From: Prevotellaceae bacterium
GTDB lineage: Bacteria; Bacteroidota; Bacteroidia; Bacteroidales; UBA932
Direction: 5' to 3'
DNA: 14,402 nt
Assembly: GCA_031267855.1 (NCBI GenBank)
Contig: JAIRYH010000079.1
Location: 1-14,402, forward strand
Part shown: one piece after another, positions 7,198 to 14,251 of the stretch
How the letters are laid out: every line of letters starts with the position of its first letter
Numbering within the stretch: the stretch's first letter is position 1
The notes under the pieces: model-generated
The model's database searches: none
The model's input: the letters and a program-made list of their open reading frames with translations, nothing else
What the model was told of the DNA's origin: nothing
Position numbers and translations under genes: made by a program

Positions 7198-8085
7198 ATG
7201 ACCCATTCCCATTCCGGCGACCACAATGCCGGCAAGAACATTAAAATGGCGTTTTTCCTGAACCTTGCGTTCAGCGTTATCGAAGTCGTCGGCGGCGCCA
7301 TGACCCACAGCATCGCCATCCTTTCCGACGCGCTGCACGATTTCGGCGACAGCTTTTCGCTGGCGCTGGCGTGGTATTTCCAGAAAGTGTCGCGGAAAAA
7401 AAGGGACGCCAAATATTCTTACGGCTACCGGCGTTTCTCGCTGCTGGGGGCGCTCATCAACTCGGTGGTGCTGCTGCTGGGGTCGTTTTTTGTGATCTAC
7501 GAAAGCGTGCAGCGCCTTGTTGCGCCACAGGCGCCCGACGCCAAAGGCATGCTGGCGCTGGCTGTTGCCGGCATCGTGGTCAACGGGCTGGCCATGCTGC
7601 GCCTCAGGCGGGGCGGCTCGCTGAACGAACGGACCGTCAGCCTCCACCTGCTGGAAGACGTGCTCGGATGGGCTGCCGTGCTGGTCGGCAGCGTGGTGAT
7701 GATCTTTGTGGATGTGCCGGTGCTCGACCCCATCCTGTCGCTGGGCATTGCGTGCTACATTCTCTTTAATATTTACCACAACCTGCGCGATACCTTGCGG
7801 GTGGTGCTGCAGGGAACGCCCGAAAACGTGTCGTGCGAAGCCGTCGAAACCGCCCTGCAAAGTCTGGACGGCGTGAAGTCGCTGCACGACCTGCACCTCT
7901 GGACGCTGGACGGCGAGTACAATATCTCCTCGCTGCATGTGGTGGTAGCCCCCGGCTTGAGCGGCCGGCAAATCATTACGCTCAAACAGCAAATCAAAAG
8001 CGCCATGAGAAACCTGAATATCCGGCACGTTACCCTGGAAATAGAACAGGAAGAAGAAGGGTGCGCGTTGAAAGATGAAAGCTGA
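7198..8085 (+). CDS. Cation diffusion facilitator family metal exporter (zinc type)
   Basis: CDF proteins exchange cytoplasmic Zn2+ or related divalent metals for protons. The 295-residue product has six predicted helices and the metal site residues of the zinc subgroup: H47 and D51 in SDALHDFGD of helix 2, and H150 and D154 in HLLED of helix 5 (HxxxD twice, as in CzcD/ZitB, rather than the DDxxD of the iron/manganese subgroup). The N-terminus has H3, H5 and H9. The C-terminal cytoplasmic domain has LHDLHLWTLDGEYNISSLHV, typical of the dimerising domain. It follows feoB by 58 nt of repeat DNA and may be co-transcribed. The last residues LKDES and the stop lie in degenerate heptad repeats. Specific metal is inferred only. 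Confidence 0.93.
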   Translation: MTHSHSGDHNAGKNIKMAFFLNLAFSVIEVVGGAMTHSIAILSDALHDFGDSFSLALAWYFQKVSRKKRDAKYSYGYRRFSLLGALINSVVLLLGSFFVIYESVQRLVAPQAPDAKGMLALAVAGIVVNGLAMLRLRRGGSLNERTVSLHLLEDVLGWAAVLVGSVVMIFVDVPVLDPILSLGIACYILFNIYHNLRDTLRVVLQGTPENVSCEAVETALQSLDGVKSLHDLHLWTLDGEYNISSLHVVVAPGLSGRQIITLKQQIKSAMRNLNIRHVTLEIEQEEEGCALKDES

Positions 8086-8093
8086 TGTGTTGA
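8065..8093. repeat. Degenerate heptad array overlapping the CDF gene 3' end
   Basis: Units read GCGTTGA, AAGATGA, AAGCTGA, then TGTGTTGA. The CDF stop codon (8083-8085) is the end of the third unit. Weaker match than the other arrays. Confidence 0.5.
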
Positions 8094-8109
8094 TGTGATT
8101 AATGTATAA

Positions 8110-8130
8110 GGGCGGATTTCAAACCCGCCC
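8110..8130. terminator. Hairpin between convergent genes, possible bidirectional terminator
   Basis: GGGCGG (8110-8115) pairs with CCGCCC (8125-8130); the intervening bases also pair in large part (ATTT/AAAC with a wobble on the minus strand). It lies 25 nt after the CDF stop and 66 nt after the hexosaminidase stop on the other strand. No T-tract follows on either side, so termination is inferred from position. Confidence 0.4.
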
Positions 8131-8143
8131 CTATCGATTGGAT

Positions 8144-8192
8144 GATGCGCCGGCGCGTTGATGCGCCGGCCAAATCCGTCAATCTGTAAATC
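8144..8192. repeat. Second copy of the composite element, with GATGCGCCGGC direct repeats
   Basis: GATGCGCCGGC occurs at 8144-8154 and again at 8160-8170, the first forming part of the palindrome GCGCCGGCGC (8147-8156). The stretch 8163-8192 (GCGCCGGCCAAATC, then GTCAATCTGTAAATC) parallels GCGCCAGCCAAATC plus AAATCTGT repeats at 7157-7194 in the same orientation. Confidence 0.7.
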
Positions 8193-8195
8193 TTC

Positions 8196-9836
8196 CTACT
8201 GCTTCCTGATGCCGGCTACCTTGTCGCAATAGTTGTAGTTGAGGGCGGCGAGGCGTTGTTTTTGCGCCGGCAGTTTTGCGACAAAAAAGTCCCATTCCTT
8301 ATTTTCTTTCGGCGACCACACCGCTTCGGAGAGCGCCAGCAGGCGCGGCAGCAGCATGTATTCCGCATATTCGGGTGTAAATAGAAATTCAGCCCATAAA
8401 TTGGCCTGTCCGCCCATGATGTATTGCGCCTGTTCCGCCGTCAGGCTGTCGGACACCGGGTCGAAGGCATAGGCCTGTTCAAGGGGCACATACCCGCCGA
8501 TGGTTTGCGGTTCCGTTTCCTCGTCTGCCTGGTAGTAGTTGAAATAGCAGAAATTGTCGGGCGTCATGATCACGTAGTTGCCGTGGCGGGCTGCTTCGAT
8601 GCCGCCTTTTTCGCCGCGCCATGACATGACCACGGCGCTTGGCGTGACGCCGCCTTCGAGGATTTCGTCCCATCCGATAATTTTCTTTCCCTTGAGCATA
8701 ACATGTTTTTCGACTTCGCGTATCATCCAGCTTTGCAGTTCTTCTTCGTTCTGGAGGTGCAGGTCTTTCATGCGTTTTTGACATTTCGGGCAGACCTTCC
8801 AGTTGTCCTTAAACGCTTCGTCGCCGCCGATGTGAATGTATTCGGAGGGAAACAGGTCGGCCACTTCGTCGAGCACTTCTTTCAAGAATACCATCACCGC
8901 GTCGTTTCCGCCGCAGAGGATGGCTTTGGGCGGCCAGTAGGGGCCGATCTGGACGTAGTAGGGAAAGTCGTCGCATGCAAATTCGGGATACGCCGCCAGT
9001 ATTTCGGAGCAGTGCCCCGGTATTTCGATTTCGGGGATCACTTCGATGCCGCGCTGTGCCGCGTATGCCACCACGTCGCGTACTTCATCCTTCGTGTAGA
9101 AGCCGCCGTAGGTAGCGGGTTCGCCTTCTTTCGGGGGTTCGCCTTCGCGCCAGGCCACGTTGCTCCTGTCGACGCTCCAGGCGCCGATTTCCGTCAGTTT
9201 CGGGTATTTGTCGGTTTCGAGGCGCCATCCGTGGTCGTCGGTCAGATGCCAGTGGAATTTATTCAGCTTGTAAAGCGCCATCAGGTCCAAATGTTTCTTG
9301 ATGTGCGCCACGTCAAAGAAATGGCGCGACACGTCGCGGTGACTGCCCCGCCATTCGAAGCGCGGATAGTCTGTGACGGCCACGCCGGGGATGGTAATTT
9401 TTTCCGGTTTGTCTGCGGTAACCCCGGCAGGCGCCAGCTGGTACAGGGTCTGTAATCCGTAGACCAGCCCCGCCGGCGTGTTGGCATTCACCGTAATTTC
9501 ATGTTCCGTTACCGTTAATTTGTAGCCTTCCGTTTTCAGGTCGGCATCCGGCGTTTCGTTGATGGCAAAGACAATGGCTTTTTCCGCCTTTCCGGCTACC
9601 GGAAGGTTTTGTCCGAAGAATTTCGGGAAAAACGTTTCGATGTACTGTTTTACGGAGGAAGCGCTGTCTACATTTTGGAAGACCAGCGCGACGCTCCCGT
9701 CTATCGTAAATGCGTTTCCCTGTTTCGTCAGCGCCACAGGCTGCGGAACGATGTTGAAGGAAGCATCAAAACGGGTGTTTTGATGGCAGCCGGAGGCCAG
9801 GAAAAGCAGTCCGGCAAGGAAAAAAGATGTTTTCAT
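8196..9836 (-). CDS. Beta-N-acetylhexosaminidase, GH20 lipoprotein
   Basis: GH20 enzymes remove terminal beta-linked GlcNAc or GalNAc from glycans or chitin fragments through substrate-assisted catalysis. From the ATG at 9836 the product has 546 residues; an ATG three codons earlier (9845) is possible, but MKTSFFLAGLLFLASGC makes a cleaner lipoprotein signal, with Cys17 as the lipidated residue. The N-terminal alpha/beta GH20b-like domain spans about residues 25-155. The barrel begins near DYPRFEWRGSHRDVSRHFF and carries FHWHLTDDHGWRLE and the catalytic pair Asp339-Glu340 in HIGGDEAF, then VCPKCQKR, MSWRGEKGG and WAEFLF. There is no acidic surface-export signal after the Cys, so a periplasm-facing anchor is more likely. 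A promoter lies just upstream, overlapping the end of the previous gene. Confidence 0.95.
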   Translation of the reverse strand: MKTSFFLAGLLFLASGCHQNTRFDASFNIVPQPVALTKQGNAFTIDGSVALVFQNVDSASSVKQYIETFFPKFFGQNLPVAGKAEKAIVFAINETPDADLKTEGYKLTVTEHEITVNANTPAGLVYGLQTLYQLAPAGVTADKPEKITIPGVAVTDYPRFEWRGSHRDVSRHFFDVAHIKKHLDLMALYKLNKFHWHLTDDHGWRLETDKYPKLTEIGAWSVDRSNVAWREGEPPKEGEPATYGGFYTKDEVRDVVAYAAQRGIEVIPEIEIPGHCSEILAAYPEFACDDFPYYVQIGPYWPPKAILCGGNDAVMVFLKEVLDEVADLFPSEYIHIGGDEAFKDNWKVCPKCQKRMKDLHLQNEEELQSWMIREVEKHVMLKGKKIIGWDEILEGGVTPSAVVMSWRGEKGGIEAARHGNYVIMTPDNFCYFNYYQADEETEPQTIGGYVPLEQAYAFDPVSDSLTAEQAQYIMGGQANLWAEFLFTPEYAEYMLLPRLLALSEAVWSPKENKEWDFFVAKLPAQKQRLAALNYNYCDKVAGIRKQ

Positions 9837-9859
9837 AAATAGCATTTATTTAATTTTTG

Positions 9860-9889
9860 CAAAAGTACGATTTTTTATTCAAACAGAAA
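9860..9889 (-). promoter_or_regulatory. Promoter of the hexosaminidase gene
   Basis: On the minus strand TACTTTTG (9867-9860) matches TAnnTTTG exactly, with TTTC (9889-9886) 18 nt upstream as a near -33 element. It overlaps the 3' end of the radical SAM gene and predicts a very short leader, which favours the ATG at 9836 over that at 9845. Confidence 0.6.
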
Positions 9890-11194
9890 AGGTTTTGTAA
9901 CAACCGGTTTTTGGTGTTTTTCAAAAAAGAATTTTTCTTCGCCGAATGCCGGTTTAAGCTGGCTGAACCATGTGGCTTTCGGGTCATAGGCGGCAAAGAA
10001 GGGAATGTCGACCCATTTCGGATTGCGTGCCTGCAGGAAGCGCAGTACGAATATTTTTTCGCCTTTTACTTCCTGTACGCCCAGCAGTTGTATTTTTCCC
10101 GGATGGTCGCTCATGCTGGGGCCGCGGACGGTACGGCATACGCCGCTGACTTTCCGGTAGGCGCGGCGGAAAATGTTCCAGCAGCGCTCCAGCGGTAATT
10201 CGAAATAGTGCCTGGCGCCGGTGTCGCGCGCCACGAACATGTAGTAAGGAATACAGTTCAGGTCTACCTGTTTACGCCACATCTCGCACCACAAATCGGG
10301 GTTGTCGTTGATGTGCCGCAGCACCGGCGACTGTGTGCGGATTTGCGCCCCTGCGCTGCGTATCCGCGCAATAGCCCGCTGCACGCTTTCCGTGGACAGT
10401 TCGCGCGGATGGTTGAAATGTGCCTGTATCGACAGGTTTTTCCCGGCGCGCACCACGCGGTCGAACAGGCGCATGAGGTCATCGCTGTCGCTGTCCGTAA
10501 GGTAGCGGCAGGGCCAGTAGGTAAGCGATTTTGTGCCGATGCGGATGGAATGGATATGCGCAAATTCCGGCGCCAGCAGGGGAAGGATATAGGCCGACAG
10601 GTTTTCCGCACGCATCACCATCGGGTCGCCGCCGGTAAAGAGGATGTCGGTTATTTCATGGTGCACGCGGAGGTAGCGCAGCAGCAAATCGGTTTCTTTC
10701 ATGGCGAATTTCAATCCGCTCATGCCGGAAAACTGCGGCCAGCGGAAACAGAAGGTACAGTAGGCATGGCACGTTTGTCCCTGGCTCGGGAAAAAAAGTA
10801 TGGTTTCCGGGTATTTGTGCTGAATGCCCCGGAGTTTTATTTCGCCGAGGAAAGGCACATTGTGTTCCTGTCCCGCCGGGTTGGGATTAAGCGCCAGGCG
10901 TATTTGCCGGATTTTCGCATCCAGTACGGCTTTAGGCGCGTCCTGTTCCACCAGCCTTGCTACCGCCGCATAATGGCGGCTGTCCAGCATGTCGCGGCGC
11001 GGAAAATTCAGCGTAAACAGCGGGTCGGTTTCCACCTGCCGCCAGTCTATCAGTTCTTCGATCACATAATTGTTGGTCTTGAACGGCAGTACGCGACCGA
11101 CCGTTTCAATTTCCCTGCAAAGTTCTTCCGGCATTCCCGCCATTTGCGGAATGCTGCGGAAATTGTAGCGCGTATATGGATGTAATTGCTTCAT
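9875..11194 (-). CDS. KamA-family radical SAM enzyme (lysine 2,3-aminomutase-like)
   Basis: Lysine 2,3-aminomutases use a [4Fe-4S] cluster, S-adenosylmethionine and PLP to move an amino group from C2 to C3. The 439-residue product has the radical SAM cluster motif C142-x3-C146-x2-C149 (CHAYCTFC), the SAM-contacting FTGGDPM at 186-192, and SDHPGKI at 362-368, where Lys367 fits the PLP-binding lysine; the canonical loop before it (PGGGGK) is shortened to PGK. Asp297 in NDNPD and Asp363 in SDHPGK fall where the lysine-binding acids occur in true aminomutases. The length suits the KamA/YodO group rather than EpmB, which is shorter. There is no lysine fermentation gene beside it, so the substrate is uncertain. 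It has its own promoter and a 23-bp repeat leader. Confidence 0.88.
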   Translation of the reverse strand: MKQLHPYTRYNFRSIPQMAGMPEELCREIETVGRVLPFKTNNYVIEELIDWRQVETDPLFTLNFPRRDMLDSRHYAAVARLVEQDAPKAVLDAKIRQIRLALNPNPAGQEHNVPFLGEIKLRGIQHKYPETILFFPSQGQTCHAYCTFCFRWPQFSGMSGLKFAMKETDLLLRYLRVHHEITDILFTGGDPMVMRAENLSAYILPLLAPEFAHIHSIRIGTKSLTYWPCRYLTDSDSDDLMRLFDRVVRAGKNLSIQAHFNHPRELSTESVQRAIARIRSAGAQIRTQSPVLRHINDNPDLWCEMWRKQVDLNCIPYYMFVARDTGARHYFELPLERCWNIFRRAYRKVSGVCRTVRGPSMSDHPGKIQLLGVQEVKGEKIFVLRFLQARNPKWVDIPFFAAYDPKATWFSQLKPAFGEEKFFFEKHQKPVVTKPFLFE

Positions 11195-11215
11195 CGTTTA
11201 TTGGAGAAACCCGCC

Positions 11216-11307
11216 CGCCCGGTTGTTCGTCGCGTAACCGCCCGGTTGTTCGCCGCGCAACCGTCCGGTTGTTCGTCGCGCAACCGCCCGGTTGTTCGTC
11301 GCGTATT
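11216..11307. repeat. Four tandem 23-bp repeats in the leader of the radical SAM gene
   Basis: Units at 11216-11238, 11239-11261, 11262-11284 and 11285-11307 share CGCCCGGTTGTTCG followed by [T/C]CGCG[T/C]AAC, differing at a few positions. In the minus-strand transcript each junction gives CAACC, a GGGC or GGAC tetraloop, and GGUUG, so the array forms a row of small hairpins ending about 20 nt before the start codon. The unit length is not a multiple of three, so no repeated peptide is encoded. Confidence 0.9.
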
Positions 11308-11339
11308 TAACCGGATTGAAAAAACAGGCAGTGTGGTTA

Positions 11340-11370
11340 CAAAGATAAGAAAAATTTCCGTACCGTGAAA
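11340..11370 (-). promoter_or_regulatory. Promoter of the radical SAM gene
   Basis: On the minus strand TTTC (11370-11367), a 19-nt spacer, then TATCTTTG (11347-11340) fit the Bacteroidetes TTTG-N19-TAnnTTTG promoter with one -33 mismatch. Transcription would start near 11333, giving a leader of about 140 nt that contains the whole 23-bp repeat array. Confidence 0.65.
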
Positions 11371-11448
11371 GAGGAAAAACCGTCATTTTCCCGAACAATA
11401 AAAGGTATTATCCGTGTATTACGACATGCAAAAAATTAAACCTTCCCG

Positions 11449-11456
11449 TAATTTTG
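11449..11456 (+). promoter_or_regulatory. Possible -7 element upstream of the small open frame and Ig-repeat gene
   Basis: TAATTTTG matches TAnnTTTG, but no -33 element is seen at the right distance. If used, transcription would begin near 11463, ten bases before the small open frame at 11473 and 200 nt before the Ig-repeat gene. Confidence 0.35.
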
Positions 11457-11472
11457 CCGTTCAATAAAGCGT

Positions 11473-11604
11473 ATGCTGCAACGCTTGGAAGGCAGCTGTT
11501 ATGAATTAAAAAGGATATTTATTGTGTTCGTCGGGCATATCGTTTCGTTGCAGGTGCAGGCTTCCGGTACGGGAAATATGGCGCTGCGTCCTGCCGTCGG
11601 CTGA
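11473..11604 (+). CDS. Possible small protein or leader peptide, 43 residues
   Basis: An ATG at 11473 opens a 43-codon frame ending in TGA. The peptide has a basic start (ELKR) and a hydrophobic core IFIVFVGHIV, then SLQVQASGTGN, which looks like a signal peptide with a cleavage site, followed by only about a dozen residues. It could be a small exported peptide, a leader, or the remnant of the front of a lost secreted protein. It lies downstream of a -7-like motif and 59 nt before the Ig-repeat gene. It may equally be chance. Confidence 0.25.
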   Translation: MLQRLEGSCYELKRIFIVFVGHIVSLQVQASGTGNMALRPAVG

Positions 11605-11663
11605 CGCTGCCGCACACCTGCCGCAATCCTTGAAATCTTTAAGTTTTGAAATATAATAGTACA

Positions 11664-14027
11664 ATGGAAAAAATATCATCTTCTTCTGTGTGGCTGCGCA
11701 TTGTTGCAGCCACCACATGGCTGCGTATTATCGCGGCATCCGTATTCCTCTTTTGCGGGACGGGCAACCTGTCTGCCCAGAGGGTAACCGTCACGCCACT
11801 CGGGACGGACTATCAAAACCATACCGTAACGTTGCGTGTCGTATGTACCGGAACAACTGTACCTGCCAACCGTGTGTGGGTATGGATAGACTACTGCCCG
11901 GTAGCCGGCGTAACGTCAGGCACGTACGGACCCGCCTCCATCACTGCGGTGCGCACCGGGTCTGCGTTAAACGGACGTGGCTTTTTTGTAACCGGTAGCC
12001 CGGCGACCATTACCGCCACACTGTACAATCCGCCGGCGAAATTCAACTGGTGCGCCTATGGCAGCGGATATGCGCCACAAGCCCTGCTGCAGGCCAACGG
12101 CAGCTATTTGTTAAAAGGTGCGCCACCGTTTAAGGTCAATGGCGTCCGGCTTGCCGCCGGCGCCACCGTTGCCGGTCCGGGTACGTGCATCGCGTCTTCC
12201 GCCTCGTTTACCGACCTGACCGGTCATCCCGAAGGCATTGTGTCCGCCTTGCCGGTCGTCGGCACCACCAGTCCGGCCGCACGCTGTGGCGCAGGTGCGG
12301 TAACGCTGACCGCCACTGCCGGCGGCGGCACCACCACATCCATGACCTATACGTGGAAAGTAGGCGCGGCGGCGGCTACTACTACTGCCGGCAGTTATCC
12401 GGTGGCAAATGCTGCCGTCGGTTCAACCGCCTATAGTGTGTCCGTAAGGAACGCCGCCGGCTGCACCTCTACGGTAGCGACCGGCGCCATCACGGTCAAC
12501 GCACTGCCGGAGGCCACCTCGCTGACTGCTAACCCGGCGGCCATCTGCACCGGACAATCGGCTACGCTGACCGCCGCGGCTGCCGGTGCGGTTTCGTACA
12601 GTTTCGACGGCGGCGCCTCGTGGCAGACTGCTGCAACCAAATCGGTGTCGCCCACCACGACCACTACCTACACGTTAAGGGTACGCAATACGGCAGGTTG
12701 TGTGTCGCCCTACAGCAAAACCGCCATAGTTACGGTAAACCCGCTGCCGGTTACCACCTCGTTGACCACTAACCCGATGTCCGTATGCGCCGGACAATCG
12801 GCTACGCTGACCGCCGTAGCCACCGATGCGGCTCTGTACAGTTTTGACAACGGCTCATCGTTCGGGACTGCGGCAACCCTGGCGGTTTCGCCCGCTTCAT
12901 ACACTACCTACAGTTTAAGGGTAAGAAGTGCGGCAGGCTGCAAGTCAACGGTGGTGCGCAATGCTGCGGTTACAGTAAATAAACTGCCGGCGATCACCTC
13001 ATTTAGCGCCAATACGACATCCATCTGCATCGGGCGATCGGCTACGCTGACCGCCAGGGCCACCGATGCGGCTTCATACAGCTTCGATGGCGGCGCCTCG
13101 TGGCAGACAGCTGCAACCCAAGCAGTGTCGCCTACCGCGACCACTGCCTACACGTTAAGGGTACGCGGCAGGACAGGCTGTACGACTACCGATACCAGGA
13201 CTTTGACCGTTACTGTGAACCCGCTGCCGACTATCCGTCTTGTGGCGGGCAGCAGTGACCAGAATGGTACGACCGGTACTGCGTTGCCGGCGGTCAGGTA
13301 TATGTCTGCAAATGCGAAGAGCATAGCGCTGGTGTCCGGTCGTTTTCCGCACCCCGTGGCTGGGCGGCAAAATGGGAACACTTATGACATAAGCGGTACG
13401 CCGAAGGGCGGTGGTACTTACAATTACACGTTGCGTGCGGAGAGTACCTATGGCTGTGCTGCCGCGACGACAACGGGGAGCATGATAATTGCGGGCGCGG
13501 GCTGCAATCCCAGCACGGGGTGGAATGGCCCGTGGTTCTTTGAATCAACGAAAACATGGGTCAGTAATGGGGTGGAATTGTCGGATTTAGTGGCGAGCAC
13601 TACCTGCCGGCAGCGGGGATACAACTCCTCGGGCAAGTTTGATAACAGTAAATTGAACTGTGCGTCGTACCTCGGCTCTCCCGTCGAATGCGTGTACTCG
13701 CGCTGCCTCGTAACAAGCCGTGCCGATGTGTTGTGCCCGGGGGACTGGCATGTCGCCGACAAGGACGACTACATGAAATTCAGCGGCTCAACCAATACGG
13801 AAAAGATGAAGAGCGCCGCTATGAAATATGGCTGGGATTCCGGGTTTGGCCGGATGCACTACTTGAATGAAAAACCATCCTTCGCCGGCACGGGTTCGTA
13901 CTGGTGGGCGCTGGAAGGGACCAAAGGTACTAATATGTATCTGCGCGTAACGTCGGACGGGGCGTATATTCGCTTGCCCACACATGAGCGGCATGGGTTT
14001 GGCGTGCGGTGTGCGCGCAACCGTTGA
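11664..14027 (+). CDS. Secreted Ig-like repeat protein with FISUMP-type C-terminal domain
   Basis: From the ATG at 11664 the product has 787 residues; a TTG six codons upstream is less likely. Residues 1-39 are a signal peptide ending LSA, with an internal duplication (WLRIVAATT, WLRIIAASV). Residues 40-199 form a domain with VWVWIDYCPV and KFNWCAYGSGYAPQALLQA that I cannot name. Residues 200-284 are a first divergent Ig/PKD-like unit, then three units of exactly 80 residues at 285-364, 365-444 and 445-524, each with C.G.SATLTA, YSFD.G.S and Y[ST]LRVR..[AT]GC. A further Ig-like unit follows (about 525-612). The C-terminal part (about 615-787) has LCPGDWHVADKDDYMKF, YWWALEG and GFGVRCARNR, matching the Fibrobacter succinogenes major paralogous (FISUMP) domain. 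Probably surface-exposed or secreted; adhesion or carbohydrate binding is a guess. No type IX secretion tail was recognised. Confidence 0.85.
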   Translation: MEKISSSSVWLRIVAATTWLRIIAASVFLFCGTGNLSAQRVTVTPLGTDYQNHTVTLRVVCTGTTVPANRVWVWIDYCPVAGVTSGTYGPASITAVRTGSALNGRGFFVTGSPATITATLYNPPAKFNWCAYGSGYAPQALLQANGSYLLKGAPPFKVNGVRLAAGATVAGPGTCIASSASFTDLTGHPEGIVSALPVVGTTSPAARCGAGAVTLTATAGGGTTTSMTYTWKVGAAAATTTAGSYPVANAAVGSTAYSVSVRNAAGCTSTVATGAITVNALPEATSLTANPAAICTGQSATLTAAAAGAVSYSFDGGASWQTAATKSVSPTTTTTYTLRVRNTAGCVSPYSKTAIVTVNPLPVTTSLTTNPMSVCAGQSATLTAVATDAALYSFDNGSSFGTAATLAVSPASYTTYSLRVRSAAGCKSTVVRNAAVTVNKLPAITSFSANTTSICIGRSATLTARATDAASYSFDGGASWQTAATQAVSPTATTAYTLRVRGRTGCTTTDTRTLTVTVNPLPTIRLVAGSSDQNGTTGTALPAVRYMSANAKSIALVSGRFPHPVAGRQNGNTYDISGTPKGGGTYNYTLRAESTYGCAAATTTGSMIIAGAGCNPSTGWNGPWFFESTKTWVSNGVELSDLVASTTCRQRGYNSSGKFDNSKLNCASYLGSPVECVYSRCLVTSRADVLCPGDWHVADKDDYMKFSGSTNTEKMKSAAMKYGWDSGFGRMHYLNEKPSFAGTGSYWWALEGTKGTNMYLRVTSDGAYIRLPTHERHGFGVRCARNR
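11691..11744 (+). repeat. 27-bp tandem duplication within the signal peptide
   Basis: The nine codons for WLRIVAATT (11691-11717) are followed by nine for WLRIIAASV (11718-11744), with TGGCTGCG[C/T]ATT common to both. It lengthens the n-region and hydrophobic core of the signal peptide. Confidence 0.65.
12516..13235 (+). repeat. Three tandem 240-bp Ig-like coding repeats
   Basis: Units start at 12516, 12756 and 12996. All share the stretch TCGGCTACGCTGACCGCC exactly, and units 1 and 3 share GGCGGCGCCTCGTGGCAGAC as well. Identity at DNA level is high in blocks, so duplication is recent or maintained by recombination. Confidence 0.9.
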
Positions 14028-14251
14028 GGAACAGGTGATCATCATGATAACATGCAGGCAGATCGCAGCACATTAGCGTGGTGGAATGAAAGGTATGTGC
14101 TGTTGCCGCAGTAAAGGCAATTATTCCGATGGCGTGAATCCATGACGGACGCAATATTTGCGCATGTCGCCGATTATTTGTAATATTGCTTCCTGTTGAC
14201 CGGCGGTCGAATATTTTATTGTAAATTTAAACGTTTTTAATAAATGGTGTC

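Larger units (their letters stand above)
11195..11663. other. Divergent intergenic region between the radical SAM gene and the Ig-repeat gene
   Basis: This 469-nt stretch holds, in order, the 23-bp tandem repeat, the minus-strand promoter at 11340-11370, a plus-strand -7-like motif at 11449 and a 43-codon open frame at 11473-11604. No RNA gene was recognised. Confidence 0.7.

Noticed and set aside
6252..8028. Long minus-strand open frames (386 and 370 codons) across the feoB 3' part and the CDF gene
   Set aside because: They are antisense to two clear transporter genes, run straight through the repeat DNA between them and show no family motif.
8703..9455. 250-codon plus-strand open frame
   Set aside because: Antisense to the GH20 barrel; no domain or promoter supports it.
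10208..11185. 325-codon plus-strand open frame
   Set aside because: It is antisense to the radical SAM gene, whose cluster and PLP motifs are intact; the plus-strand peptide has no recognisable features.
11216..11307. CRISPR array
   Set aside because: The 23-bp units are directly adjacent with no spacers, and there are no cas genes nearby.
11198..11398. 66-codon minus-strand frame running through the 23-bp repeats up to the radical SAM start
   Set aside because: Its start lies upstream of the predicted promoter, and the 23-bp unit shifts frame each copy, so no repeated peptide is maintained; more likely untranslated leader.
14028..14251. Promoter or terminator between the Ig-repeat gene and the nitrilase-family gene
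   Set aside because: Several AT-rich tracts were examined, but none gave a -33/-7 pair with correct spacing, and no convincing stem with a T-tract was found.
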